Source: Lachnospiraceae bacterium | Lineage (GTDB): Bacteria > Bacillota > Clostridia > Lachnospirales > Lachnospiraceae | Direction: 5' to 3' | Length of the DNA stretch: 64,000 bases | Assembly (NCBI GenBank): GCA_017962825.1 | Contig: JAGCUO010000021.1 | Span: 1-64,000 of the forward strand | Part shown: in pieces, positions 8,352 through 17,622 of the stretch | Numbering within the stretch: the first letter of the stretch is position 1 | Layout: each line of letters begins with the position of its first letter | Made by a program: the position numbers and the translations under genes | Notes under the pieces: model-generated | The model's input: the letters and a program-made list of their open reading frames with translations, nothing else | The model's database searches: none | What the model was told of the DNA's origin: nothing

Positions 8352-9050
8352 ATGCTCGAAGAATTGAAACAAAAAGTATGTGAAGCGAATCTCCTCCTTC
8401 CCAAGTACGGACTGGTGACCTTCACATGGGGTAATGTCAGTCAGATCGATCATGAGAAAGGACTCATAGTAATAAAGCCCAGCGGAGTCCCTTACGAGAC
8501 CATGAAGCCCTCGGATATGGTGGTTGTGGATCTCGAAGGAAATGTGGTCGAAGGAGACCTTAACCCTTCATCGGATATGCCCACACATGTAGAACTCTAC
8601 AAGGCATTTCCTGAAATCGGAGGAGTGGTACACACTCATTCCACACATGCAACAAGTTGGGCACAGGCAGGAATCGACATTCCCTGCTACGGAACGACAC
8701 ACGCCGATTATATCTACGGATATGTTCCTTGTCTCAGATGTCTCACCGCTCAGGAGATCGATGAAGCATATGAGAAAAATACCGGAGTACTCATAGTGGA
8801 TTATTTCCGTGATTCCGGTAAAGATCCGATGGCTGTTCCCGCAGTACTCTGCAAAAATCACGGACCATTCACATGGGGCAAGGATGCGATGGACGCGGTT
8901 CACAATGCGGTAGTACTTGAAGAGGTTTCCAAGATGGCATACATGGCTCGTCTCATCAATCCCGAGATCAAGCCCGCGCCTCAGGAACTTCAGGACAAAC
9001 ATTATCTTAGAAAGCATGGTCCGAATGCATATTACGGACAGAAAAAATAA
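8352..9050 (+). CDS. araD: L-ribulose-5-phosphate 4-epimerase
   Basis: Class II aldolase-fold epimerase that converts L-ribulose 5-phosphate to D-xylulose 5-phosphate. The 232-residue length is normal. Visible motifs are TWGNVSQ (about residues 24-30), the phosphate-binding KPSGVPYE (about 41-48), and the zinc site [10 protein letters not shown] (about 96-105), with a third His in KNHGPFTWG near residue 175. AGGGG precedes the ATG. Its position between the FGGY kinase and the transketolase subunits completes the path from L-ribulose into the non-oxidative pentose phosphate pathway. Confidence 0.95.
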   Translation: MLEELKQKVCEANLLLPKYGLVTFTWGNVSQIDHEKGLIVIKPSGVPYETMKPSDMVVVDLEGNVVEGDLNPSSDMPTHVELYKAFPEIGGVVHTHSTHATSWAQAGIDIPCYGTTHADYIYGYVPCLRCLTAQEIDEAYEKNTGVLIVDYFRDSGKDPMAVPAVLCKNHGPFTWGKDAMDAVHNAVVLEEVSKMAYMARLINPEIKPAPQELQDKHYLRKHGPNAYYGQKK

Positions 9051-9081
9051 CGCAGCATAAACTGCAAAAAAAGGAGAGAAA

Positions 9082-9909
9082 ATGGACAACCTTCAGCTCA
9101 AGAAATATGCCAATGAAGTACGTAAAGGCATAGTAACCTCAACTCACAGCGCTAAAGCGGGACATCCCGGCGGATCACTTTCAGCTGCAGATGTATTCAC
9201 CTTCCTTTACTTTGAGGAGATGAATATCGATCCCAAGAATCCCGAAAAAGAAGACCGCGACAGATTCGTTCTTTCAAAGGGACACACCGCACCCGGACTT
9301 TATTCCGCACTTGCAAACAGAGGATATTTCCCCGTAGAGGATCTCAAGACTCTCAGAAAGCTCGGATCATACCTTCAGGGACATCCCAATATGCATATTC
9401 CCGGAGTTGATATGGCATCAGGATCACTCGGACAGGGAATCAGTGCCGCAGCAGGAATGGCACTCGGTGCTAAGCTTGGTAATAAGGACTTTAGAGTTTA
9501 TACCCTTCTCGGAGACGGAGAGATACAGGAAGGACAGGTTTGGGAAGCTGCAATGTTCGCAGGATTCCGCAAGCTTGATAACCTCGTAGTGATCGTAGAT
9601 AACAACGGACTTCAGATCGACGGACCCGTAGATGAGGTATGTTCTCCTTATCCCATCGCCGACAAGTTCAAGGCATTTAATTTCAATGTTGTTGAGATCG
9701 ACGGACATGATTTCGATCAGATCCGCAGTGCATTCAATAATGCAAAAGAGACCAAGGGCATGCCCACCTGCATCATCCTTAAGACCGTAAAAGGTAAGGG
9801 CGTATCCTTCATGGAAAACAAAGCGGATTGGCACGGAAAGGCTCCCAATGATGAGGAGTATGCTACCGCAATGGCAGATCTTGCCAAGATCGATGAGACA
9901 CTTTGCTAA
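9082..9909 (+). CDS. transketolase, N-terminal subunit
   Basis: The thiamine-diphosphate-binding half of a split transketolase (275 residues). The TPP signature runs from GDGEIQEGQVWEA to the VDNNG segment (residues about 140-172), and the N-terminus has the family ISTHSAKAGHPGGSLS-like pattern with His and Gly residues that bind TPP phosphate. GGAGAG upstream supports the start. It forms one enzyme with the product of the next gene, moving two-carbon units between xylulose 5-phosphate and aldose phosphates. Two-gene transketolases are usual in many Clostridia and archaea. Confidence 0.95.
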   Translation: MDNLQLKKYANEVRKGIVTSTHSAKAGHPGGSLSAADVFTFLYFEEMNIDPKNPEKEDRDRFVLSKGHTAPGLYSALANRGYFPVEDLKTLRKLGSYLQGHPNMHIPGVDMASGSLGQGISAAAGMALGAKLGNKDFRVYTLLGDGEIQEGQVWEAAMFAGFRKLDNLVVIVDNNGLQIDGPVDEVCSPYPIADKFKAFNFNVVEIDGHDFDQIRSAFNNAKETKGMPTCIILKTVKGKGVSFMENKADWHGKAPNDEEYATAMADLAKIDETLC

Positions 9910-9955
9910 ACAATCATTAAATACAAATGCCTATTAAGGCGTGAAAGGGATAAAA

Positions 9956-10894
9956 ATGGCAGACGTTAAAAAGATAGCAACCAGAGAGAGCTACGGAAAT
10001 GCTCTCAAGGATCTGGCAGAGGAATTTCCTCAGCTTGTAGTACTTGATGCTGACCTTGCAGGTGCAACCAAGACAGGTATCTTCAAGAAGGCATATCCTG
10101 ACAGACATATTGACTGCGGTATCGCAGAGTCCAACATGATGGGCATCGCAGCCGGACTTGCTCTTACCGGAAAGATTCCCTTCGCAAGCTCCTTCGCTAT
10201 GTTCGCTGCAGGAAGAGCTTTTGAGCAGGTAAGAAACTCCATCGGATATCCACATCTTAATGTTAAGATCGGCGCTACCCATGCAGGTATCACCGTAGGT
10301 GAGGACGGCGCTTCCCACCAGTGTAACGAGGACATCGCCCTTATGAGAACCATTCCCGGAATGGTAGTCATGGTTCCTTCCGATGATATCGAAGCTAAGG
10401 CAGCCGTAAGAGCGGCTCTTGAGCATGAGGGACCCGTTTATATCAGATTCGGACGTGCGGCAGTGCCCGTTATAAACGATAAGCCCGATTACAAGTTCGA
10501 GATCGGAAAGGGTCAGCTTGTAAGAGAAGGTAAGGATGTTACCATCGTGGCAACCGGTATTATGGTAGATTCCGCTATCGGAGCTGCTGAAAAGCTTGCA
10601 GCTGAAGGAATCGATGCCGAGATCATAAATATCTGCACTATCAAGCCCATTGACAAGGATATTATAATAAAGAGTGCTCAGAAAACGGGCAAGGTTGTTA
10701 CATGTGAAGAGCATTCCGTTATCGGCGGACTCGGATCTGCAGTATGTGAAGTACTTGCTGACGAGTATCCCGTTAAGGTCAAGAGGATCGGTATGCAGGA
10801 TGTATTCGGTGAGTCCGGATCAGCGTCAGACCTCACTCATAAGTATGGATTGGATGCAGAAGGTGTTTACAAGCAGGTCAAGGAGTTTGTATAA
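9956..10894 (+). CDS. transketolase, C-terminal subunit
   Basis: The pyrimidine-binding and C-terminal half of the split transketolase, 312 residues from the ATG at 9956. The frame stays open to a GTG at 9941, but AAAGGGA just before 9956 and the family start MADVKKIATRESYG favour the ATG. The segment DCGIAESNMMGIAAGLALTG (about residues 57-76) carries the glutamate that activates TPP, and the C-terminal domain ends around residue 312. The stop is directly followed by the rpe start codon. Confidence 0.94.
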   Translation: MADVKKIATRESYGNALKDLAEEFPQLVVLDADLAGATKTGIFKKAYPDRHIDCGIAESNMMGIAAGLALTGKIPFASSFAMFAAGRAFEQVRNSIGYPHLNVKIGATHAGITVGEDGASHQCNEDIALMRTIPGMVVMVPSDDIEAKAAVRAALEHEGPVYIRFGRAAVPVINDKPDYKFEIGKGQLVREGKDVTIVATGIMVDSAIGAAEKLAAEGIDAEIINICTIKPIDKDIIIKSAQKTGKVVTCEEHSVIGGLGSAVCEVLADEYPVKVKRIGMQDVFGESGSASDLTHKYGLDAEGVYKQVKEFV

Positions 10895-11575
10895 ATGAAA
10901 AAAATCCTGGCGCCCTCCATACTGGCAGCAGATTTCACCAGACTCGGTGAGCAGATCAAAGAAGCTTCCGAGGGTGGAGCACCATATCTTCATGTAGATG
11001 TAATGGACGGGATATTTGTCCCGTCCATATCCTTCGGGATGCCGGTAATGGCATCCATAAGGAAATGTACCGATATGTTTTTCGACGTTCATCTGATGAT
11101 CGAAAAGCCTGACCGGTACATTGAAACCTTTGCCGAAAGCGGAGCTGACGGCATAACTTTTCATGTCGAATCCGATCCCGAAAATGCAGGGGAGATCATT
11201 AAGCATATTCACGGGACAAAGAGTTTGAGGGGAGTTCCTTTAAGAGCCGGGATTTCCATCAAGCCGGGGACACCCATAAGTGCGGTTTTGCCTTATGCGG
11301 CGGATGTTGATATGATTCTTGTCATGACTGTCGAACCCGGATTCGGAGGGCAGAAGCTTATTCCGGAGACGCTCGATAAAGTCAGGGCACTTAGGGCATT
11401 TCTTGATTCTAATGGATTGGATACCGATATCGAAGTAGACGGCGGAATCTCATCGGCTAATATTTCCGGTATCGTTAAGGCAGGCGCAAATGTAGTTGTT
11501 GCTGGATCTTCGGTTTTTAAAGACAGTATCAGAGAGAAAGTAATTAAGCTCATAGGACTGATGAACGAAGCCTGA
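10895..11575 (+). CDS. rpe: ribulose-phosphate 3-epimerase
   Basis: TIM-barrel metal enzyme interconverting D-ribulose 5-phosphate and D-xylulose 5-phosphate; 226 residues, normal length. Recognisable motifs are LAPSILAADF at the N-terminus, LHVDVMDGIFVPSISFG near residues 33-49, FDVHLMI near 68, the VEPGFGGQKL loop near 147 and VDGGI near 180. It starts one base after the preceding stop, with AAGGAG inside the end of the transketolase gene. It probably closes the pentose operon; the PurF-like gene follows after 75 bases. Confidence 0.96.
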   Translation: MKKILAPSILAADFTRLGEQIKEASEGGAPYLHVDVMDGIFVPSISFGMPVMASIRKCTDMFFDVHLMIEKPDRYIETFAESGADGITFHVESDPENAGEIIKHIHGTKSLRGVPLRAGISIKPGTPISAVLPYAADVDMILVMTVEPGFGGQKLIPETLDKVRALRAFLDSNGLDTDIEVDGGISSANISGIVKAGANVVVAGSSVFKDSIREKVIKLIGLMNEA

Positions 11576-11650
11576 GACAATTTGCCTTCCGGGTACAAAA
11601 CAAACAGAAAAATTGAGAAATACATTAGAGGTTGAAAGGGTTAGTTTAAG

Positions 11651-13057
11651 ATGGGTGGTTTTTTCGGAGTAGCGGCAAAAGAAAATTGTGTGTTTGATCT
11701 GTTTTTCGGAACGGATTATCATTCACATCTCGGAACCCGCAGAGGAGGATTGGTAGTATACGGTAAGGATGGATTCAATCGTGCGATCCACAATATCGAG
11801 AATTCCCCCTTCAGGACCAAATTCGATAAAGAGGTTCAGGAAATGGACGGATATATGGGTATCGGTTCCATATCCGATTACGAGCCTCAGCCCCTTATCA
11901 TTCATTCACATCACGGTACTTATTCACTTGTAACCGTAAGCAAAGTAAACAATGCAGATGAGCTGGCAAAGGATCTTATCGACAGAGGATTAAGCCATTT
12001 CATGGAGATGAGCTCAGGAGAGATCAACGCAACCGAGCTTATCGCAGCGCTGATCAATACCAAAGAGAATCTTATCGACGGTATCAATTACGCACTTGAA
12101 TCCATCGACGGAAGCGTGTCCCTTCTCATGCTCACTCCCAAGGGAATCTATGCGGCAAGAGATAAGGCCGGCAGAACTCCCGTTGTAGTAGGCAAGAAGG
12201 ATGGAGCTTTTTGTCTTTCATTCGAAAACTTTGCTTATAAAAATCTCGGATATAACGATTACAAAGAACTCGGACCCGGCGAGATCGTATGCGTAACGGA
12301 TTCGAACTGTGTAACTCTTAAAGCACCCGGAGACAAGATGAAGATCTGTACCTTCCTCTGGGTATATTACGGATATCCTTCAAGCTCGTATGAAGGAATG
12401 TCGGTAGAGAAGATGCGTTACAACAACGGTGCGGCAATGGCTGAAAGAGATGATGTCAAAGCTGATATTGTAGCGGGAGTGCCCGATTCAGGAACCGCAC
12501 ATGCAGTAGGATATGCCAATAAATCAGGTATTCCTTTCTCAAGACCTTTTATTAAATACACACCTACCTGGCCCAGATCATTCATGCCCACCATTCAGAG
12601 CAAGCGCGATCTGATCGCCAAGATGAAACTGCTTGCCGTCGAAGAGCTTATCAGAGACAGAAGCATTATCCTCATCGATGACTCTATCGTAAGAGGAACC
12701 CAGCTCAGAGAGACCACGGAGTTTCTGTACAAGTCCGGTGCAAAGGAAGTTCATGTAAGACCTGCATGTCCTCCCCTCGTATACGGATGTAAGTACCTTA
12801 ACTTCTCAAGATCAAAGTCTGAGATGGATCTTATCACCAGAAGAGTTATCGAAAGACTCGAAGGCGGTAATGTAACGGAAGAGGTACTTAAGCAGTACGC
12901 AGATCCCGACACAGAGAAATACGAAGCAATGATCGAAGAGATCCGCAAGGAGATGAATTTCACTTCACTCAGATATGCGCGTATTGACGACATGCTCGAT
13001 TCCACGGGACTTCCTCACGACAAACTCTGCACCTACTGCTGGGACGGAGTAGAGTAA
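11651..13057 (+). CDS. PurF-like amidophosphoribosyltransferase homologue lacking the catalytic cysteine
   Basis: 468-residue homologue of glutamine PRPP amidotransferase. The C-terminal phosphoribosyltransferase site is intact (ILIDDSIVRGTQLRE, with D343-D344 for PRPP). All four positions that bind the 4Fe-4S cluster in the Bacillus enzyme appear to be cysteine here: in ICTFLWVYY, in VYGCKYL, and as CTYC at the end. The N-terminal nucleophile is absent: the protein starts MGGFFGV where active enzymes mature to CGIFG. It therefore cannot release ammonia from glutamine by the known mechanism. Other members with this MGGFFG start exist in anaerobes, to my knowledge. GAAAGGG precedes the ATG. 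It could be an ammonia-dependent enzyme, a regulator or an enzyme of another pathway. Confidence 0.85.
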   Translation: MGGFFGVAAKENCVFDLFFGTDYHSHLGTRRGGLVVYGKDGFNRAIHNIENSPFRTKFDKEVQEMDGYMGIGSISDYEPQPLIIHSHHGTYSLVTVSKVNNADELAKDLIDRGLSHFMEMSSGEINATELIAALINTKENLIDGINYALESIDGSVSLLMLTPKGIYAARDKAGRTPVVVGKKDGAFCLSFENFAYKNLGYNDYKELGPGEIVCVTDSNCVTLKAPGDKMKICTFLWVYYGYPSSSYEGMSVEKMRYNNGAAMAERDDVKADIVAGVPDSGTAHAVGYANKSGIPFSRPFIKYTPTWPRSFMPTIQSKRDLIAKMKLLAVEELIRDRSIILIDDSIVRGTQLRETTEFLYKSGAKEVHVRPACPPLVYGCKYLNFSRSKSEMDLITRRVIERLEGGNVTEEVLKQYADPDTEKYEAMIEEIRKEMNFTSLRYARIDDMLDSTGLPHDKLCTYCWDGVE

Positions 13058-13069
13058 TTTAGTTTTTTT

Positions 13070-13270
13070 ATGGATAATATCGAGAATAAAGAAGCAGACG
13101 AAAAGATTTCGGATACTTCAGTTGAAGTTGTTAATGCCGAAAAGGAAGAAGAAAATGATGTGCCGGTTACGATTCTTTTGAAGGGATTGGGCATATTGTT
13201 TTTGGCAGTTCCTCTGATTGTGGTACTTGGTATTTTAATTCTTATGTTTCTTGTTATGCATTTTGCATAG
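13070..13270 (+). CDS. small single-span membrane protein
   Basis: A 66-residue protein of unknown function: an acidic N-terminal half of about 34 residues (many Glu and Asp) and one long hydrophobic segment (about residues 36-64) reaching nearly to the C-terminus, so it should be anchored with its acidic part facing the cytoplasm. It starts 12 bases after the PurF-like gene. No good Shine-Dalgarno sequence is visible before the ATG, which lowers confidence; coupling to the upstream gene is possible. Confidence 0.5.
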   Translation: MDNIENKEADEKISDTSVEVVNAEKEEENDVPVTILLKGLGILFLAVPLIVVLGILILMFLVMHFA

Positions 13271-13339
13271 GCGGGGATAAAGTTCTGAAAACACCTTTCA
13301 TTATCGAGGGGACATTTTAAAGATAGAGAGGTAAAAGGT

Positions 13340-15382
13340 ATGGGTACATTTTGGATCATTTTGGCGATAATCGAACTGGTGGTTATCATCGCAGGCGCAG
13401 TGGTATGGCTCCTTGGCAAAAAGAAGAAGGATGCCATGGTGGACAGCGCCAGACAGCTTGCAAAAGGAAAACTGAATATCGATGATATTCCTGCATCCGG
13501 AGGCAATTCTTCCGAGGATGTTATTGCTACGGGCTTGAATCTCATCAAGTCCAATATGCTTACATTTGTCGAGTCAACCAAGCAGAACACGGTTGTACTT
13601 TCTGATGCCATTGACAGACTGACCGAGAATATGAAGGCCAATCAGGAAGGCACGGAGATGATTGCCAACAACACCATAAGTGTTGAAGAAAGAACATCCA
13701 AACAGCTTGAGATGGTTGAGGACAACAAGCAGGTTATGGAGTCCAACTCCAATCAGCTGAATGAGATCGGTGATTCCATGACGGAGATCGGAAATCTGCT
13801 TGGCGAGACCGCTCAGATGAGCAATAACGGAATGGAGACCCTCGAGGGATACAACAGGGAAATGGATGTTGTATCCGAAGATCTTAACAATATTAATGAT
13901 ACACTCGTAAAATTCAATGACCAGATACAGAAGGTATATGAAGTCGGTGATTTCATCGTAGATATCAGTACTCAGCTCAAACTTTTGTCATTCAATGCTT
14001 CTATCGAAGCGGCCAGAGCCGGTGAGACCGGAAGAGGTTTTGCGGTAGTTGCCGGAGAAATGACCGGTATGTCGGAACAGACCAAGGAAGGCATGGACAG
14101 GATCAGTACCATCCTTACCGAGATCATGACCAGCTCTGCACACGTTACCGAGAGTATTAATAAGGTGACGGAGTCCTTCAATGAAAGTAAGGCAACATTC
14201 TCTGAAGTAAACAGTTCCTTCAGAGCCATTAACTCGAACTCAACTCAGATCCAGACCAAGATCACAGATATCAATAAGATGTTCAGCGTAATGGAAGATA
14301 ATTTCCAGCGCTCCAAAGATATTGCGGATCAGATGTATGAGACCGCCAAGGATATCAACGAGTCCACGGAAGATATCGCAGCAGCTTCACAGGAGGTTAC
14401 TGCCGAAGCTACCCAGATCGGAGAAAACACGGCGGCTCTTGACGATATGCTGAAGGGAATCAGAAAACTCATCGGCAGATTCGATACAGGTGTAATGCCC
14501 GAAAACAACAGAAGCGGTAAAGAGATCAAGATCGGTATGCTCAGCATGAACGATAATGATTTCTGGTGGGGTGTAAAGCGCGGTGCCAATTATGCGGTTA
14601 AGGAACTCGCCGCATTTAAGACGAGAGTAACCTTCATGCCCATTAACCCCGGAGATGACGGGGACAAAGTCAGAGGATATATTCAGAGCTTTATCGACCA
14701 GAAATATGATGCGATCATATATCCCGGATTTTTGGGCGGAGTTGAAAAAGTATTTGAGCAGGCAAGATCCAAGGGCATTAAACTCATGACCTTCAACTGT
14801 GACTGCGCTAATTCCAAACTCAGACTTGCATGCCTTAAGTCGGATTCCGTAGCTCAGGGTGCACTTGCTGCCAAGTCTGCTGCCGAACTTATCGGTAAGA
14901 GCGGAAATGTCGGAATACTGATGGGCAATGATTCGATAATAGGAAACGTAGAGAGAAGAAAAGGATTTGTGGAAGGTCTCGGAAAATACAAATCCGTCAA
15001 GATGGTGGGTGAGATCTCCGTTAAGGATGACGGTGATGATGTATATAAGAAGACCAAGGAATTCATGAGTAAGCATCCTGAAGTACAGGTGCTGTTCCTT
15101 ACAAACGGATTCCCCGAGGATGCTGCAAGAGCGGTTGTTGATGCAGGCAGAAAGGGTAAGACAAAGGTTGTGGGCTTTGACTTAAATCCCGGACTCTTCC
15201 CTTACATCAAAAACGGTGCCGTCGGATCTATTATCAGTCAGGATTCCTTCGGACAGGGACACGATCCCATCGTACTTATGTACAATCACATTGCCGCGAA
15301 TGTTCCTTTCCCCGGAGAGACGATATCCTGCAGAGCATCGGTTGCTGATGCGTCCAATATAGATGAACTGATCGAAGCTTGA
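13340..15382 (+). CDS. methyl-accepting chemotaxis-type sensor fused to a sugar-binding-protein domain
   Basis: 680 residues. One N-terminal membrane segment (about 5-27) is followed directly by a long coiled coil holding the MCP hairpin tip LSFNASIEAARAGETGRGFA (about 215-235). From about residue 395 a complete type-1 periplasmic-binding-protein fold begins at KIGMLSMNDNDFWWGV and ends at residue 680. There is no extracellular loop and no HAMP motif that I can see. Because the binding fold lies after the signalling domain, with no second membrane segment, it must be cytoplasmic. The protein probably senses an internal sugar and signals to CheA. GAGAGG upstream supports the start. A terminator follows. 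Confidence 0.85.
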   Translation: MGTFWIILAIIELVVIIAGAVVWLLGKKKKDAMVDSARQLAKGKLNIDDIPASGGNSSEDVIATGLNLIKSNMLTFVESTKQNTVVLSDAIDRLTENMKANQEGTEMIANNTISVEERTSKQLEMVEDNKQVMESNSNQLNEIGDSMTEIGNLLGETAQMSNNGMETLEGYNREMDVVSEDLNNINDTLVKFNDQIQKVYEVGDFIVDISTQLKLLSFNASIEAARAGETGRGFAVVAGEMTGMSEQTKEGMDRISTILTEIMTSSAHVTESINKVTESFNESKATFSEVNSSFRAINSNSTQIQTKITDINKMFSVMEDNFQRSKDIADQMYETAKDINESTEDIAAASQEVTAEATQIGENTAALDDMLKGIRKLIGRFDTGVMPENNRSGKEIKIGMLSMNDNDFWWGVKRGANYAVKELAAFKTRVTFMPINPGDDGDKVRGYIQSFIDQKYDAIIYPGFLGGVEKVFEQARSKGIKLMTFNCDCANSKLRLACLKSDSVAQGALAAKSAAELIGKSGNVGILMGNDSIIGNVERRKGFVEGLGKYKSVKMVGEISVKDDGDDVYKKTKEFMSKHPEVQVLFLTNGFPEDAARAVVDAGRKGKTKVVGFDLNPGLFPYIKNGAVGSIISQDSFGQGHDPIVLMYNHIAANVPFPGETISCRASVADASNIDELIEA

Positions 15383-15391
15383 TCAAGAAAA

Positions 15392-15431
15392 GTCCCGACG
15401 CCGCATATGGGCGCCGGGACAATTTTGTTTT
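15392..15431 (+). terminator. intrinsic terminator before surE
   Basis: 11-base arms GTCCCGACGCC (15392-15402) and GGCGCCGGGAC (15410-15420) pair with one A-C mismatch around a GCATATG loop, followed by AATTTTGTTTT. It lies between the sensor gene and surE; the broken T-run suggests partial read-through into surE, which has little room for its own promoter. Confidence 0.75.
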
Positions 15432-15443
15432 ATGGGAAAAAAT

Positions 15444-16163
15444 ATGAGAATCTTACTTACAAATGATGACGGAATATATGCTCATGGATTGGAAAGGCTT
15501 GCCAAGGCGGCTCTTAAGTACGGTGAAGTATGGATTGTAGCCCCCGCTGAAGAAAGAAGTGCCGCAAGTCACAGCGTTACATTAAGAGATCATCTCGATG
15601 TATATCCAATCAAGGATTATCCCGTAGAAGGCGTTAGAGCATTTTCATGTTCCGGAATGCCGGTTGACTGCGTGAGGGTGGGAAGCCTCAGTGTAATGCC
15701 GGAGAAACCTGATGTGGTTTTATCGGGTATCAATAACGGATTTAACATGGCTTCGGATCTTCAATATTCGGCAACGGTTGGTGCTGCATTCGAAGGAGCA
15801 TTTCAGGAATTTCACTCGATAGCGATTTCTGAAGCATTTAACGGACCTCATGATGTTACGGATCATTATCTTCCGGAGATACTTGATAAGATCATATATG
15901 AACCTTTTACACCGGGGCATATATATAATGTTAATTTCCCCGACTGTAAACTTTCGGAATGCAAAGGAATCCTGTATGACAGGAAGGTTTCAAAGGGGAT
16001 GTTTTTCAAGGACAGATATAACGAGATAGAAAAACTTGAAAATGGCGGTATAAGATACATGATAGAAGGTATATTAACGCCCGGGGCAGAAGACGGAACG
16101 GATTATAAAGCGATTCTTGATCATTATGTCTCTGTAGGAATTGCCAATAACATAGGATACTGA
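15444..16163 (+). CDS. surE: 5'/3'-nucleotidase SurE
   Basis: Metal-dependent nucleoside monophosphatase. The family signature ILLTNDDG is at the very N-terminus, followed by APAEERSAASHSVT (about residues 32-45) and the VLSGINNGFN loop near residue 93. An in-frame ATG four codons upstream (15432) exists, but SurE proteins begin at MRILLTNDDG, so the ATG at 15444 with GGGA in front is preferred. That gives 239 residues, a normal length. It follows a terminator by about 12 bases. Confidence 0.93.
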   Translation: MRILLTNDDGIYAHGLERLAKAALKYGEVWIVAPAEERSAASHSVTLRDHLDVYPIKDYPVEGVRAFSCSGMPVDCVRVGSLSVMPEKPDVVLSGINNGFNMASDLQYSATVGAAFEGAFQEFHSIAISEAFNGPHDVTDHYLPEILDKIIYEPFTPGHIYNVNFPDCKLSECKGILYDRKVSKGMFFKDRYNEIEKLENGGIRYMIEGILTPGAEDGTDYKAILDHYVSVGIANNIGY

Positions 16164-16263
16164 TGTATCTTACAGGCGTAAAATGCATTTCACGGCATAT
16201 TTCAACAAATAGTATTTTTAAGATGATATATTCGCTTCATCAAAAGAATTCGGAGGCGGATAT

Positions 16264-17622
16264 ATGGAAAAATTATTATTTGTTGTTTTGCTGATAACAG
16301 AGATCGTATTTGCGATACGAGAGATTACGTTACATGTTTCGAAGAAAGAATGGGCTGCCGGAAGAGGAGTCGTCAATGTGACGGAGTTTGTTCTCTTTTT
16401 GCTGATGCTTGTACTTCCCGGAATAGATCTGTCGATCAGATTTAAAGCATTGTTTTTTCTTTTGATCGTACGACTTGCTGTCTCGGGAATTGCGTTCTCA
16501 GTATTCAGAAAAAATGAGAAGAGAAAGAAGAATGTATCCATAGTGCTTGGAACAGTCTTCGGAATCATCCTGATAGCGGTTAGTATGCTGCCTGCATTTA
16601 TCTTCAAAGATTATTCCGGAAGACCCGTAAGCGGACCTTATAGCGTAGCTCAGAGCAGTGCGATACTGATAGATAACAGCAGGATGGAAGCGAATGAGAC
16701 AGACGGATCGTTTAGAGAAGTTCCCGTATATTTCTTCTATCCGGAGTGCATAGAAGATCTTGATGAAGGATCCCTTCCGCTTGTAATGTTCAGTCACGGT
16801 GCATTCGGATATTATGAGAGCAATGCATCAACATATCTGGAGCTTGCCTCCAACGGATATATTGTTGTAAGTATCGAACATCCTTATCACTCTTTGTTTA
16901 CCAAAGATACAAATGGAAAAATCATTACTGTGGATCCGGAATTTTTTAACAATGCGATGGATGCGGGTTCAAGGAGTGAGGCTGAGGTTTACGAGCTCAC
17001 CTCAGAGTGGATGGATATCAGGGAAGCTGATATGAACTTTGCACTGGATACCATCATAGCTTCCGCAAAGAATGCAAGTATTGGTGAAGAATGGTTTCTG
17101 ACAGACACAAGCGGTGAAGAAATCTGTAAAATACTTGCCGCTACAGATACCGATAAGATCGGACTTATGGGTCATTCCCTGGGCGGAGCAACAGCGGTTA
17201 CCGTGGGAAGAAGAGATGATGTGTCTGCGGTCATTGACTTCGACGGAACGATGCTCGGTGAAGAGGTGGGATTTGAGAACGGAGAAATAATCGTTAATCC
17301 CGAGCCCTACGATACACCGATACTTTGTTTTGACTCCGCATCCCATCATGCCGACAGAGTGGAGGCCGAAAGGATCGGATATGTCTATTCCAATAATGTG
17401 ATAATGGATAATGCAATGGAAGGTTACTCGGTTTATTTTGAGGGAACCGCACATATGAACTTTACGGATCTTCCCTTATTCTCACCCGTGCTTGCAAAGA
17501 ATCTCGGACTGGGAGACAGAGATCCCGAAGAGTGTATAGATAAGATCAATTCCATAACCCTTAAGTTCTTTGACTGTTACTTAAAGGGGATCGGAGAGTT
17601 TGAGGCAGATGAAAAATATTGA
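16264..17622 (+). CDS. membrane-anchored alpha/beta hydrolase (PAF-acetylhydrolase-like)
   Basis: 452 residues. Three hydrophobic segments occupy about residues 1-20, 35-75 and 92-115, then a large extracytoplasmic-looking hydrolase domain follows. That domain shows the oxyanion-hole strand LPLVMFSHGAFG (about 175-186), SIEHPYHS, and the nucleophile elbow GHSLGG (Ser at about 303). This resembles the platelet-activating-factor acetylhydrolase / dienelactone-hydrolase group; the substrate is unknown. GGAGG at 16252-16256 fits the ATG. It opens a chain of overlapping genes that continues to the TraX-like gene; the LytTR gene begins inside its last codons. Confidence 0.8.
   Translation: MEKLLFVVLLITEIVFAIREITLHVSKKEWAAGRGVVNVTEFVLFLLMLVLPGIDLSIRFKALFFLLIVRLAVSGIAFSVFRKNEKRKKNVSIVLGTVFGIILIAVSMLPAFIFKDYSGRPVSGPYSVAQSSAILIDNSRMEANETDGSFREVPVYFFYPECIEDLDEGSLPLVMFSHGAFGYYESNASTYLELASNGYIVVSIEHPYHSLFTKDTNGKIITVDPEFFNNAMDAGSRSEAEVYELTSEWMDIREADMNFALDTIIASAKNASIGEEWFLTDTSGEEICKILAATDTDKIGLMGHSLGGATAVTVGRRDDVSAVIDFDGTMLGEEVGFENGEIIVNPEPYDTPILCFDSASHHADRVEAERIGYVYSNNVIMDNAMEGYSVYFEGTAHMNFTDLPLFSPVLAKNLGLGDRDPEECIDKINSITLKFFDCYLKGIGEFEADEKY

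Noticed and set aside
16178..16193. Near-palindrome GTAAAATGCATTTCAC upstream of the hydrolase gene
   Set aside because: One mismatched pair, AT-rich and with no clear promoter next to it; not distinguishable from chance.
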